Source of the DNA: a virus
DNA: 64,000 nucleotides
Strand: one strand, 5' to 3'
IMG/VR virus record: IMGVR_UViG_3300025162_000024
Span: 1 to 64,000 of that record
Shown in pieces: positions 42,121 to 49,760 of the stretch. Both the position numbers and the translations under genes were made by a program. The notes under the pieces were generated by a model. It ran no database searches. It saw only the letters and a program-made list of their open reading frames with translations, and had not been told where the DNA came from. Each line of letters starts with the position of its first letter. Position 1 is the first letter of the stretch.

Positions 42121-43875
42121 TCATTGGGCCTGCTGCTGCCCTTCGTTCTGCGTCTCTTGACTTTGGCGAGCCAGCTGCATTTTTGCTTTGACCAAAGACC
42201 AGAGCGTTTCATCCGATTGCTTCAGCTTCAACATTTCGGATTTTCTTTGTTCGTACGGTATCTGTAAGAGCTTAGTAGCCAATTGCTCAGCCTGCTGTGT
42301 AAGTTGCGGGAGGCTCGTGCCGCCGCCGGACCCGCCAGCAGAAGGCTGACTCGGCTGTCCGGTGACCCCTGCAGCCTGGAGCATGGGGCTCTGCTTGGAC
42401 TGAGCTTGTTGCTGCAGTATAGAAAGGTCCGAAGAAAGTTCCATCTGAGCCTCAGCCTCAAGACGCTGACTGCGGAAGCGATTCTTCCGATCCTGATCGG
42501 GGTCCACGCCCATCCGCTCAAGGATCGGGCCCATGTCGATCCGCTGGCTGGTCGCAAGACTCATCACCATCTGCCGGTTCTCAATATCATCGGCAAGCGT
42601 GACAGGCTTGAACTTAGCGTCACATCCTTCCCAGGCCATGGCCGTGGATACTGTCTTGTTCAACCATGACAACCAAAGATTTATGCCGGATAGGTAGTCC
42701 GAAAAAGTTTGCTGCACAGTCCTCAACGCCACAGGCAGTACGTCGAACTTCATGGTGCCGCGGTACATCTCCGCAGGGACACCGGAAGCATTTAGCATCT
42801 CGTCGGTGGCCGCCCCGATCATGTCATGGGTGATCATCTGGGTGCCTTCACCTCCGAGGCACTGATATGCGATTGGCGAGCCCACGAAATTCCACCCCCC
42901 AGGATTTCGCCGATGCTGTTTGAGCATTTGGCTCACCATACCGTTGAACATCGCGGGGTTTATAGCGGAGGCGTCGATCCCCGCCTGGGGTGCTGCAGGA
43001 CTGATCACCCGGAACGGAACTATATATTCTTGCGCGAGAACTTCATTATAAAGCTTAAGAGTCTGTATATACCATGCTTGTGAGAACAGGTGAAGGAAGT
43101 TCCCGATCCCCCATCCCTTAACATCAACGCCCGCGAGCGTCTTGTTCCGCATGTGGAAGACGACCCCCGGGTTGAACTGGAACAGTTTCCCGGCCTGTAT
43201 GGCTCGTACGATATCCCATGGCATCGTCTCCAGCGTGAACGGATCCCCCTCCTTGAGCTCCTTAACAATCTGGGGATCAGGGTCCCACGAGTAAACGCAC
43301 TTCCCGGAGATCGGGTGTTCCTTGATCTTCATCCGATGGGGGGTCCAGCGGATGACATGGATATCCTCTTCCATCGGCCGCCGGCGGTCTATAGGCTTCT
43401 CCGTCACCTGGTTAGACTTGCACTTCCCACACTTCCAGATGAATTTGAAGTCCTTGAACTTGTAGTTGACCCGATCGATCCTGAGCTCTTGGCCACACTC
43501 AGTACAGGCCAGGAACCGGGAGAACGGCAGGTAGACGGAAGAAAAACTGTTGGCGTACGCCATGTAATCGTCGCCCAACGCAGCAGCCGTATTGAGCACG
43601 TCAAACGGCCCGTTCAGGAACTTCTCGACCCGTTTCCTCTGCTGATCCGAACAGTTGGTGATATCCACGTCGGTCAGGAAGTACCGGACCATCCGCTTCA
43701 TGGCCTGGGCATAGGTAGGCGACCGGTACCACAGATGCTCGCACCACCGGAGCAGCTCAGGGACCGACCGGGGCATCTGGGCCGTGGAATAAGAGAGGAA
43801 TGGGTTCGGATAAGTCCGCATCCGCTGACCTTCAACGTTCTGGGCCTCTCCTGTATTGCCGTCGAGCATTCCCAT
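42121..43875 (-). CDS. Portal protein with zinc-ribbon insertion
   Basis: A 584-aa protein with the features of a phage portal: a helical N-terminus (WCEHLWYRSPTYAQAMKRMV), an alpha/beta body, the conserved stem-region pattern ending with ASGVPAEMYRGTMKF and QQTFSDYLSGINLWLSW, and a Gln-rich C-terminal crown (about 480-584). Cys124, Cys127, Cys149 and Cys152 (ACTECGQE...WKCGKCKS) form a zinc ribbon inserted in the wing. Portals form the dodecameric ring for DNA entry and exit and contact the terminase and neck. AAGGA stands 6 bases before the ATG. Confidence 0.8.
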   Translation of the reverse strand: MGMLDGNTGEAQNVEGQRMRTYPNPFLSYSTAQMPRSVPELLRWCEHLWYRSPTYAQAMKRMVRYFLTDVDITNCSDQQRKRVEKFLNGPFDVLNTAAALGDDYMAYANSFSSVYLPFSRFLACTECGQELRIDRVNYKFKDFKFIWKCGKCKSNQVTEKPIDRRRPMEEDIHVIRWTPHRMKIKEHPISGKCVYSWDPDPQIVKELKEGDPFTLETMPWDIVRAIQAGKLFQFNPGVVFHMRNKTLAGVDVKGWGIGNFLHLFSQAWYIQTLKLYNEVLAQEYIVPFRVISPAAPQAGIDASAINPAMFNGMVSQMLKQHRRNPGGWNFVGSPIAYQCLGGEGTQMITHDMIGAATDEMLNASGVPAEMYRGTMKFDVLPVALRTVQQTFSDYLSGINLWLSWLNKTVSTAMAWEGCDAKFKPVTLADDIENRQMVMSLATSQRIDMGPILERMGVDPDQDRKNRFRSQRLEAEAQMELSSDLSILQQQAQSKQSPMLQAAGVTGQPSQPSAGGSGGGTSLPQLTQQAEQLATKLLQIPYEQRKSEMLKLKQSDETLWSLVKAKMQLARQSQETQNEGQQQAQ

Positions 43876-43877
43876 CG

Positions 43878-44117
43878 CTATTCCTTTGCATCAGCAGGAG
43901 TTACGGCCAATGTACGCAGACGTTGGCAGGGGCACCGGAGACGCCCACAGTCGTCAGCCGAAGCCTTGATCAGCGGGTCTCCAGCCTCAGACTTGAATGC
44001 TGGCTCATAGGCCTCGGCAGAAAAGATAGGCTGACCGAGCACCTCCCGCTGGGTGAGAGGTCGCCTGAAGCATTCACACCAGGTGGTGCCCGCCACTGTA
44101 TTTGCGTGCTTTTCCAT
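43878..44117 (-). CDS. Small Cys-containing protein before the portal
   Basis: A 79-aa soluble protein with cysteines in CECFRRP and GRLRCPCQRLR, which may bind a metal. It ends 2 bases before the portal start. No family is recognised. It could be a head-assembly factor. Confidence 0.45.
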   Translation of the reverse strand: MEKHANTVAGTTWCECFRRPLTQREVLGQPIFSAEAYEPAFKSEAGDPLIKASADDCGRLRCPCQRLRTLAVTPADAKE

Positions 44118-44131
44118 CAGACTCCAGTCTA

Positions 44132-44884
44132 TCAGGCCTCGGGCTGCGTGCTCTCCGCCCCCAGGATCAAGAAGTCAGTAAGCTCCAGGCCCCCTGAGAT
44201 AACATAGGTCTGCCCGGTGTACGCACAGGTAATGAGCTGACCATCGATCAGCAACTGGATCTTCGAGTCGGCATCCCCACTCTCAAACTGCGGAGGACGG
44301 CTCCCACCCCCCTCTGGGTTCCACACAAGGAGGAGCCCAGCCTTGTTCGGGGAGAGGATCACGTCGTCATACCCAACGGCGATCCTCATCTTGTCGATGA
44401 TGAACGTGACAGCCACCCGCTTCCGCCTTGGGGCCTGGGCGGTCTGTGGCGGTATGCGTACCACTCGTCGCTCTTCGACCTGCTCGGACACCATAGGCTT
44501 AGTCTGAATCGTTTCCAACGGCTTCCTCTCCTCTGAGGTCCACACCTGGTCCTGCCCCTGGTCTTCACCCATCTCTGACATCGGTTCCTCCACTTTGGCC
44601 GGTCTGGCCATCCTCGTCGGTTCCTGGGGTCGGCGCGAGCCTGGCTGGACCGGGACCGCCCGATCGCCTACGACCTTTGCCCTCTGTGCGGCTCGGGGCC
44701 CTCCAACCTTGACCTTAGACATGCTCCGGCCATCCTTTGACACTACGTCCACCTCGAACTCCGCATTTGGATCGATCATTCCACTTGACCATTCGCCCAG
44801 CGTCCGGGCCTGCCCCGGTTCGACCACTTCGACATCTCCGCCGGCCGATGAGTCAGATCCGATAGTTTTGAAGGCGAGTGCCAT
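44132..44884 (-). CDS. Hypothetical virion-associated protein
   Basis: A 250-aa protein: about 30 N-terminal residues with beta character, a long disordered, charged and Pro-rich stretch (about 60-145) and a beta-rich C-terminal domain (KRVAVTFIIDKMRIAVGYDD, QLLIDGQLITCAYTGQ). The C-terminal domain may be a small beta-sandwich. It is part of the portal transcript. No family is recognised. Confidence 0.5.
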   Translation of the reverse strand: MALAFKTIGSDSSAGGDVEVVEPGQARTLGEWSSGMIDPNAEFEVDVVSKDGRSMSKVKVGGPRAAQRAKVVGDRAVPVQPGSRRPQEPTRMARPAKVEEPMSEMGEDQGQDQVWTSEERKPLETIQTKPMVSEQVEERRVVRIPPQTAQAPRRKRVAVTFIIDKMRIAVGYDDVILSPNKAGLLLVWNPEGGGSRPPQFESGDADSKIQLLIDGQLITCAYTGQTYVISGGLELTDFLILGAESTQPEA

Positions 44885-45062
44885 TAGACCTCCGCTGCCC
44901 GTTGACCATCAGATGTACGTGGTTCTCCGGACTCGTGTAGACCGTGGACTCGAACTTATTGTTGGGGTCTATCTGTGCCGATGGAGTATCTCGGTCAACT
45001 CCGAGTACTGCCATCTCCTCTTCCGTGAACTCAATGCCCGTCGCTCTGTATGTGAATGCCAT
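44853..45062 (-). CDS. Small hypothetical protein
   Basis: A 69-aa protein whose 3' end overlaps the next gene by 32 bases in another frame. The ATG at 45062 is preferred to the TTG at 45068. Sequence such as MAFTYRATGIEFTEEEMAVL suggests an N-terminal beta-strand and helix. It is in the portal transcript. No family is recognised. Confidence 0.45.
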   Translation of the reverse strand: MAFTYRATGIEFTEEEMAVLGVDRDTPSAQIDPNNKFESTVYTSPENHVHLMVNGQRRSNGTRLQNYRI

Positions 45063-45080
45063 GCCCAAGAGTATACCGCG

Positions 45081-45449
45081 TCAGCTGATCCCAAGCTGGC
45101 CAAAGGGTGCCGGGCGGTCGGTGTTCTCCACATTCGTAACGTCGAATGTGCCACCAGCACCCACTGCAGTACCCAGTACATTAGCCGGATCCAATGTTCC
45201 GCCAGCAGAGACCATTACTTTGGCTACGGGCAGGGTCCCCCCGGCTGAGGCCAATACACTGGCTAATGGAATCGTGTACTGAGGATCTCCGATGCCCGGG
45301 GACCCGCCTACCCTATTAAATACGGAAAAGGTGTCCGCGACATCCGCCGAGTACTGGCCATTTGAATAGGTCATTACCACGGCGTCCTGGGCCCCCGCCT
45401 GTGTCGCAGCATACAAGTTCAATCCTGCTGATCCGTTCCATGTAATCAT
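45081..45449 (-). CDS. Small beta-repeat protein next to the spike
   Basis: A 122-aa protein. The second half has three short repeats of the type (V/A)xxAGGT(L/F) (ASAGGTLPVAKV, VSAGGTLDPANV, VGAGGTFDVTNV), which suggests a beta-stack. It directly follows the spike gene. It may be a spike cap or a fibre-related protein. Confidence 0.5.
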   Translation of the reverse strand: MITWNGSAGLNLYAATQAGAQDAVVMTYSNGQYSADVADTFSVFNRVGGSPGIGDPQYTIPLASVLASAGGTLPVAKVMVSAGGTLDPANVLGTAVGAGGTFDVTNVENTDRPAPFGQLGIS

Positions 45450-45462
45450 CTTGGCATCTCAT

Positions 45463-47385
45463 CTACGCGATAATCTTCGAGACAATTCGCCACACGCACC
45501 CGGTCCCAATCCCATCGCACTCCAGGGTCACGGTGTCACCCAGGGCATCAATCGCCTCGAATGATCCCGCCCCTTCAATAGAGCAGGTTGCCAGTGGCGG
45601 CAGCAAGGCCACGAGGCAGCCGGTCTGATTGCCCGCCGCGGCTAACACTGCATTCGTGGTCAGGGTGATCGTCCCCGCCCCGGTATTGACGCTGGCAATC
45701 GCGTAGACCCCGGCTTGGATATTGGCCTTTTGCCCGATGGCAACCTTGTCGCCAGCGAGCGCCGCTGCAAATGTCGCTCCGACCGTGCAGACACTGCCGC
45801 CGCCAGCATCCGTTACCGGCGTGTTGGAGTTCTTGGCAGCCCAGTAGGGTACGATGATCAGCTTCTTGGCATCGGCCGAGATCTTCTTGAACGTGATTCG
45901 TCTCCCGGACATATCGCGGTTGGCGTTGAAGGTGTCCTGGAGGAACACAACGATGTCCACCGTGTTGGAGACCGTGATCAAGCCGAGATGCCTGCCATCC
46001 AAGGCGGTCGTCGCCTGTGCGTTGTACGTGTGTGTTGCTTCCGGCCCGGCATTGTTGAACACCTGCATCGCCGGGGAAAACGCGCTCCCGATCGTAGTCG
46101 GGGCCGTATTCCACCGGTTCCCCGTGATGACCCCCTGGGTGACATACGTGGACACCGCCGCGAAGCTCACCGAGCACTCCGAGTTATTCCCCTCGATCAC
46201 CGCATGCCCGCCCCCGTAGAAGTAGATGCCATTGGGCGAGCCTGCCATCACATTGCCGGTGACCGTCAGGTACACGATGGCGCCATCGAAATTAGCCGTG
46301 GCATCGTTGAACCGGATCAGATCCGTTCCTGCCCCGTTGAGCAGGTTGCCGGTGATCGTGATCATCCCCATCGTCTGCGGATAGGCAGTTACGAAGTGCA
46401 GGGCATAACGAGGCACGTTGGCGGTGTAGGTGAAGCGGTTTCCTGTGAAGGAGTACCCATTGGCGGTCGAAGATGCCTGGTTGTCCAGGTACACGGTGTC
46501 ATACGTGTTGGCCGCCGTGAACTTCGGGTAGAAGTTATTGTCGCTGAACGTGACATTGACCGACGGTGGAACGTGGATCAGATGATCGCTGATAGTCGCA
46601 GTGCTCTGCCCCACGTGGTTAGACCGCACGTACAGTCCGTTCAGGTATCCCGCATTGCCAACCGTGCCATTTACGGTGCAGTCAATGAATGGCCCTGCGT
46701 TGTCGATCGCGAAGCATTCGCTGATCCAGATCGGGCCGCATATCTGACCCGATGGAATGTTGAAATACACAGCCGCCCCAGTGCTCTGCTCGAATACACA
46801 CTGCAAAACCCGATGCTCCCACTGTTGGCATAGCTCAATAGCACTGCCAGCCATGGAACTGAACCAGATGTTTACAAACTGGATGTCGATCCAGGCGTTC
46901 TTGGTCGGCCCCGTGGTAGAGGGCATCTGCACGATCCCGCGCAACGGGTTCGTCGTCCCATTCCATGCCGACTGATTGGTGCGGTTTCCATGCATCCGAA
47001 AGTCCCGGAACATGCTCAGAGCGTTCGTGGTATAGAACCCGCCGGTCGTCGGATCGAAGGGCATCAACTTGATCATGTCGCAGTTGGCGGCATTGGCCAG
47101 ATACAGCGTTGTGTGATCGGACCCGGTCCCACACATCATAACGCGATTGGTCAGATTGATAGTGGCACTGATGTAAAACGTGCCGGCCGATAAACGAATG
47201 GTGCCGGAGCCAGTAGCCGCAATCAGGTCATGTGCCGCTTGGATCTGTACATCGTCTGCCGTGCCGTCGCAAACAAACTGAGCTCCGGCTTTCGCCGAAA
47301 GCGGAGCGTCAGAAGCAGCCACCACGATCTCGAAATGCGAGTCACGAATGCCCTGGGTGAGGCCGTCTTGAGTTACTAGTGCCAT
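45463..47385 (-). CDS. Right-handed beta-helix tail spike
   Basis: A 640-aa protein with the pectate-lyase-like opening: FVCDGTADDVQIQAAHDLIA, TGSGTIRLSAGTFYISATIN and a long run of short beta-coils with Asn and Gly at the turns (LTVTGNVMAGSPNGIYFYGG, AVIEGNNSECSVSFAAVSTY). The C-terminal 170 residues form another beta domain (GTGCVWRIVSKIIA). The start (MALVTQDGLTQGIRDSHFEI) is probably the attachment module. It is the second beta-helix protein in the window, so the virion may carry more than one receptor-binding spike, for surface polysaccharide. Confidence 0.8.
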   Translation of the reverse strand: MALVTQDGLTQGIRDSHFEIVVAASDAPLSAKAGAQFVCDGTADDVQIQAAHDLIAATGSGTIRLSAGTFYISATINLTNRVMMCGTGSDHTTLYLANAANCDMIKLMPFDPTTGGFYTTNALSMFRDFRMHGNRTNQSAWNGTTNPLRGIVQMPSTTGPTKNAWIDIQFVNIWFSSMAGSAIELCQQWEHRVLQCVFEQSTGAAVYFNIPSGQICGPIWISECFAIDNAGPFIDCTVNGTVGNAGYLNGLYVRSNHVGQSTATISDHLIHVPPSVNVTFSDNNFYPKFTAANTYDTVYLDNQASSTANGYSFTGNRFTYTANVPRYALHFVTAYPQTMGMITITGNLLNGAGTDLIRFNDATANFDGAIVYLTVTGNVMAGSPNGIYFYGGGHAVIEGNNSECSVSFAAVSTYVTQGVITGNRWNTAPTTIGSAFSPAMQVFNNAGPEATHTYNAQATTALDGRHLGLITVSNTVDIVVFLQDTFNANRDMSGRRITFKKISADAKKLIIVPYWAAKNSNTPVTDAGGGSVCTVGATFAAALAGDKVAIGQKANIQAGVYAIASVNTGAGTITLTTNAVLAAAGNQTGCLVALLPPLATCSIEGAGSFEAIDALGDTVTLECDGIGTGCVWRIVSKIIA

Positions 47386-47391
47386 TACCTG

Positions 47392-47397
47392 AGTATA
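47392..47397 (-). promoter_or_regulatory. Candidate -10 box (TATACT) before the spike gene
   Basis: The minus strand reads GGGTATACTCAGG about 20 bases after the T-run of the terminator at 47416-47447. It is very close to the ATG at 47385, so a transcript starting here would have almost no leader. There is no clear -35 box. Weak candidate. Confidence 0.2.
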
Positions 47398-47415
47398 CCC
47401 TAGCCCCTGATAGCT

Positions 47416-47447
47416 AAAAAAAAGCCTCTCCCCGGGTGGAGAGAGGC
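47416..47447 (-). terminator. Rho-independent terminator ending the accessory region
   Basis: On the minus strand GCCTCTC pairs with GAGAGGC around a GC-rich loop and is followed by eight Ts. It lies between the stop at 47487 and the spike start at 47385 and separates the small-gene region from the structural block. Confidence 0.85.
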
Positions 47448-47486
47448 CTTATGAACCTGCCCACACGGGCAGATAAAGGAGCTAGG

Positions 47487-48566
47487 TTAACGCATACCAG
47501 GATTCTTCCGATAGCAGTCCTTGGCCAGGGTCGTCGGATTCTGGTAGTCGAATCCGACCTCTGGTGAGTCAGAAGAGCACTTGGAGACACAGGTTACAGT
47601 CCGGGCCACTGGATAGCGTTCACCCTCTGGGTACGAGAACAGCTTGTCCCAGAGTCTGCACCATCCGTCAGCACACAGATACTCGTAGACACCTCCAACC
47701 ACCCGGAACCTGGGCTCAGGCTTCTTCAGGTAGCAGGCCGAGGCCTTGGCACACATGGGTGACGACGAGGCTTGCCAGATGATGGCCCCATCCGAACCAC
47801 TTCCGACCGAGTGGGCCCTGACCTGTACGTATCCGCCCGGGGCGTCAGAAGAGGGCATCCACAGGGCATCCCCCAGATTGAACCGGCCATCGGCACACTC
47901 GTACATCTTGAGCTTCTCGGGATACACCGTGTAGCACTTATCTCTGTGAGCTACAAACCCACCGCCGAGCGTGATCAGCCCATCGGCGGCCACCGATCGC
48001 ACCGGATAAGGCCCTTTCACCGGGTACATCCCACCCGTATGCACATAGAGATCATCCCCGACCTTGAACTGGCCGTCGGCACACGTATGCTGCCGAGGAT
48101 CCTGAAGATAGCAGTCCTCTGGAAAGGCCACAGTGGTGCACGCGTTGATCTTGCTGGCCGCAAGCAGTATCGCTATCTTACCGTAGCATCCCTTATACTG
48201 TGTGCCAAACGATCGGACCTGCACCCAGTCATCCCCGTAGCGCGTCCAGAGCTTATCCCCGACCTTGAACTGACCGTCGGCACACTTCCAGGTGTCCACC
48301 GCCTTGGGCTGCAGCTGGGCAAACTTCTCCTTGACCTCTTCCCCGATACTCGGGTCGATCATATCCTGGGCCGTAGCCCACCCCCGGTCCCAGGCGTTCC
48401 ACAGGGCGGGTGTCGTCTTCGTATACGGGTTCTTCTCCCGGAGAATGCCCAGGGCGTAGTCCTGGGCCCCTCGCTGAACGACCTGGGAGATCTGCTGGGT
48501 TAGAGCATCTCCCACCGTATTCTGGAGCCATTCTTCGCCCGCCACTTCAATCGTCTTCTTCGACAT
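47487..48566 (-). CDS. Protein with four CADGxFxxGDxLW repeats
   Basis: A 359-aa protein. The ATG at 48566 has AAGGAG 6 bases upstream. The first 100 residues are helical; then come four units, each opening with a variant of CADG and a loop: CADGQFKVGDKLW, CADGQFKVGDDLYV, CADGRFNLGDALW and CADGWCRLWDKLF. Each unit is roughly 50-75 residues long and Cys-rich, with other cysteines in C..CYL or CYxxxP settings, so disulfides or metal are possible. No family is recognised. It has no signal peptide. Confidence 0.55.
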   Translation of the reverse strand: MSKKTIEVAGEEWLQNTVGDALTQQISQVVQRGAQDYALGILREKNPYTKTTPALWNAWDRGWATAQDMIDPSIGEEVKEKFAQLQPKAVDTWKCADGQFKVGDKLWTRYGDDWVQVRSFGTQYKGCYGKIAILLAASKINACTTVAFPEDCYLQDPRQHTCADGQFKVGDDLYVHTGGMYPVKGPYPVRSVAADGLITLGGGFVAHRDKCYTVYPEKLKMYECADGRFNLGDALWMPSSDAPGGYVQVRAHSVGSGSDGAIIWQASSSPMCAKASACYLKKPEPRFRVVGGVYEYLCADGWCRLWDKLFSYPEGERYPVARTVTCVSKCSSDSPEVGFDYQNPTTLAKDCYRKNPGMR

Positions 48567-48576
48567 CTTCTTCTCC

Positions 48577-49209
48577 TTAAACAAGTTGGGTGTCAGCCGG
48601 ATACAGGCAGGCACTAAACAGATCCTGGTTCAGCACAGACCTGGCCGTGGACAGGAAGAACGTCTCTGCCTTATCCCAGGACCAGGCCTGAAGCCTTTCC
48701 GCGTACGGCTCATGCTTCAGCTGCCATTCGAGCTTAGATGGACGCAGCAGATCCCTTCGCTCAGTGGCCAGCATCCGGTTGTCGATCTCGTGGATCTCGG
48801 CTTGGATCGCCTCGGGGATCGGCCAGGGCAACCCCAGCCGCTGGGCTATAGCCTGCCGGTTGAGCTCTCCTATGGCCTTGAACTGGGGGATTGCAGCCTT
48901 GATCGGCCGGGGGAGATCCTTGGTATAGGCCTCCTCCGCGTCATGGAACAGGAGCCAGGCCCTGGCATCCAGAGAGGCCCGGTAGCAGCATTCAACCGAG
49001 TGCTGGGCCACAGAGTAGGGAACGATACTCGCACCCCCATACCTGTTCTCGATCGACAGGTGATGTGCGATATCCCCGAGCCACACATCCTCCGGCCGCG
49101 GATCGCACGTCCAGTAGGGGACCCCCAGGTAGGTCTGGGTCCAGTACCCCTTGCGATCTGAGCCTATCTCTGGCCTCCAGTTCTCGTAAACGACGTCAAT
49201 CTCTGGCAT
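48577..49209 (-). CDS. HD-domain hydrolase (YfbR-like)
   Basis: A 210-aa protein with the HD phosphohydrolase signature: a metal-binding His70 (YSVAQHSVECC), the His89-Asp90 pair (LLFHDAEEAYTKD) and a later Asp (IHEIDNRML). Proteins of this type in phages are annotated as 5'-nucleotidase/YfbR-like or HD hydrolases, acting on deoxynucleoside monophosphates. A nucleotide-pool role is plausible. The start at 49209, with AAAGGA upstream, overlaps the preceding stop by one base (TAATG). Confidence 0.75.
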   Translation of the reverse strand: MPEIDVVYENWRPEIGSDRKGYWTQTYLGVPYWTCDPRPEDVWLGDIAHHLSIENRYGGASIVPYSVAQHSVECCYRASLDARAWLLFHDAEEAYTKDLPRPIKAAIPQFKAIGELNRQAIAQRLGLPWPIPEAIQAEIHEIDNRMLATERRDLLRPSKLEWQLKHEPYAERLQAWSWDKAETFFLSTARSVLNQDLFSACLYPADTQLV

Positions 49210-49430
49210 TAAGGTCCTTTCCTCTCTGCAGGCAGCCGGCCATCCAGGTAGTAGAACACGGGTGAACCCGTGGTCAGATCTGACCTGTACTGGGCGGCCC
49301 CGGCCACTACCGCCTCCCTCTGACATCTGTCCTTCGCATACGATTCCCCGATGCTCTCGGCTACAGCAAACACTAGAAATGTCCAGATCAGAATCACGAT
49401 CGATACTGCGGATTTCTCGTACCCGTCCAT
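49209..49430 (-). CDS. Small membrane protein with AGAAQYRxDxxTG motif
   Basis: A 73-aa protein: one membrane segment (SIVILIWTFLVFAVAES), then AVVAGAAQYRSDLTTGSPVF and a KGP end. The same tail layout (AVEAGAGEYRADPRTG, KGP end) is in the next gene, so the pair is a tandem duplication. The motif is common in small phage and prophage proteins of unknown role. Confidence 0.6.
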   Translation of the reverse strand: MDGYEKSAVSIVILIWTFLVFAVAESIGESYAKDRCQREAVVAGAAQYRSDLTTGSPVFYYLDGRLPAERKGP

Positions 49431-49431
49431 C

Positions 49432-49644
49432 TCAAGGTCCTTTCTCTACAGGGGCCGTCGTTGGCCGGGGGAAGAACACAAACTGGGTCTGCCCAGTCCG
49501 TGGATCCGCCCGGTACTCTCCGGCCCCGGCCTCCACAGCCCGCTTATTAAACTCAGACTGGCCGCAGCCCTGGCCAATAGCACACCCTACGCCTACTAAG
49601 ATAGTAGCCGCTATGCATCCCGCGATGAACTCGTCAAAGGTCAT
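49432..49644 (-). CDS. Small membrane protein, paralogue of the neighbour
   Basis: A 70-aa protein with a hydrophobic Gly/Cys-rich segment (GCIAATILVGVGCAIGQGC), then SEFNKRAVEAGAGEYRADPR and a KGP end. The ATG at 49644 overlaps the stop of an even smaller ORF as ATGA. It is the middle of three related small membrane genes. Confidence 0.6.
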   Translation of the reverse strand: MTFDEFIAGCIAATILVGVGCAIGQGCGQSEFNKRAVEAGAGEYRADPRTGQTQFVFFPRPTTAPVEKGP

Positions 49645-49760
49645 ACTGCTTTCTCCTGCTTGTTCCAACCAGATTGGCCCATGCCCTGGCCAATCCCGAA
49701 CCCGATGAGCCCCGATAGGCCGGCGACCACGCAGCCCTGTACACGATCACCGCCAGTCAA
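49641..49760 (-). CDS. 39-aa membrane protein, short paralogue
   Basis: A short ORF from a TTG at 49760 that reads CVVAGLSGLIGFGIGQGMGQ and then SGWNKQEKAV. This matches GCIAATILVGVGCAIGQGCGQSEFNKRAV in the next gene and ends with an ATGA overlap on its start, which supports translation. It looks like a truncated member of the trio, lacking the AGAAQYR tail. The start codon is uncertain. Confidence 0.45.
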   Translation of the reverse strand: MTGGDRVQGCVVAGLSGLIGFGIGQGMGQSGWNKQEKAV

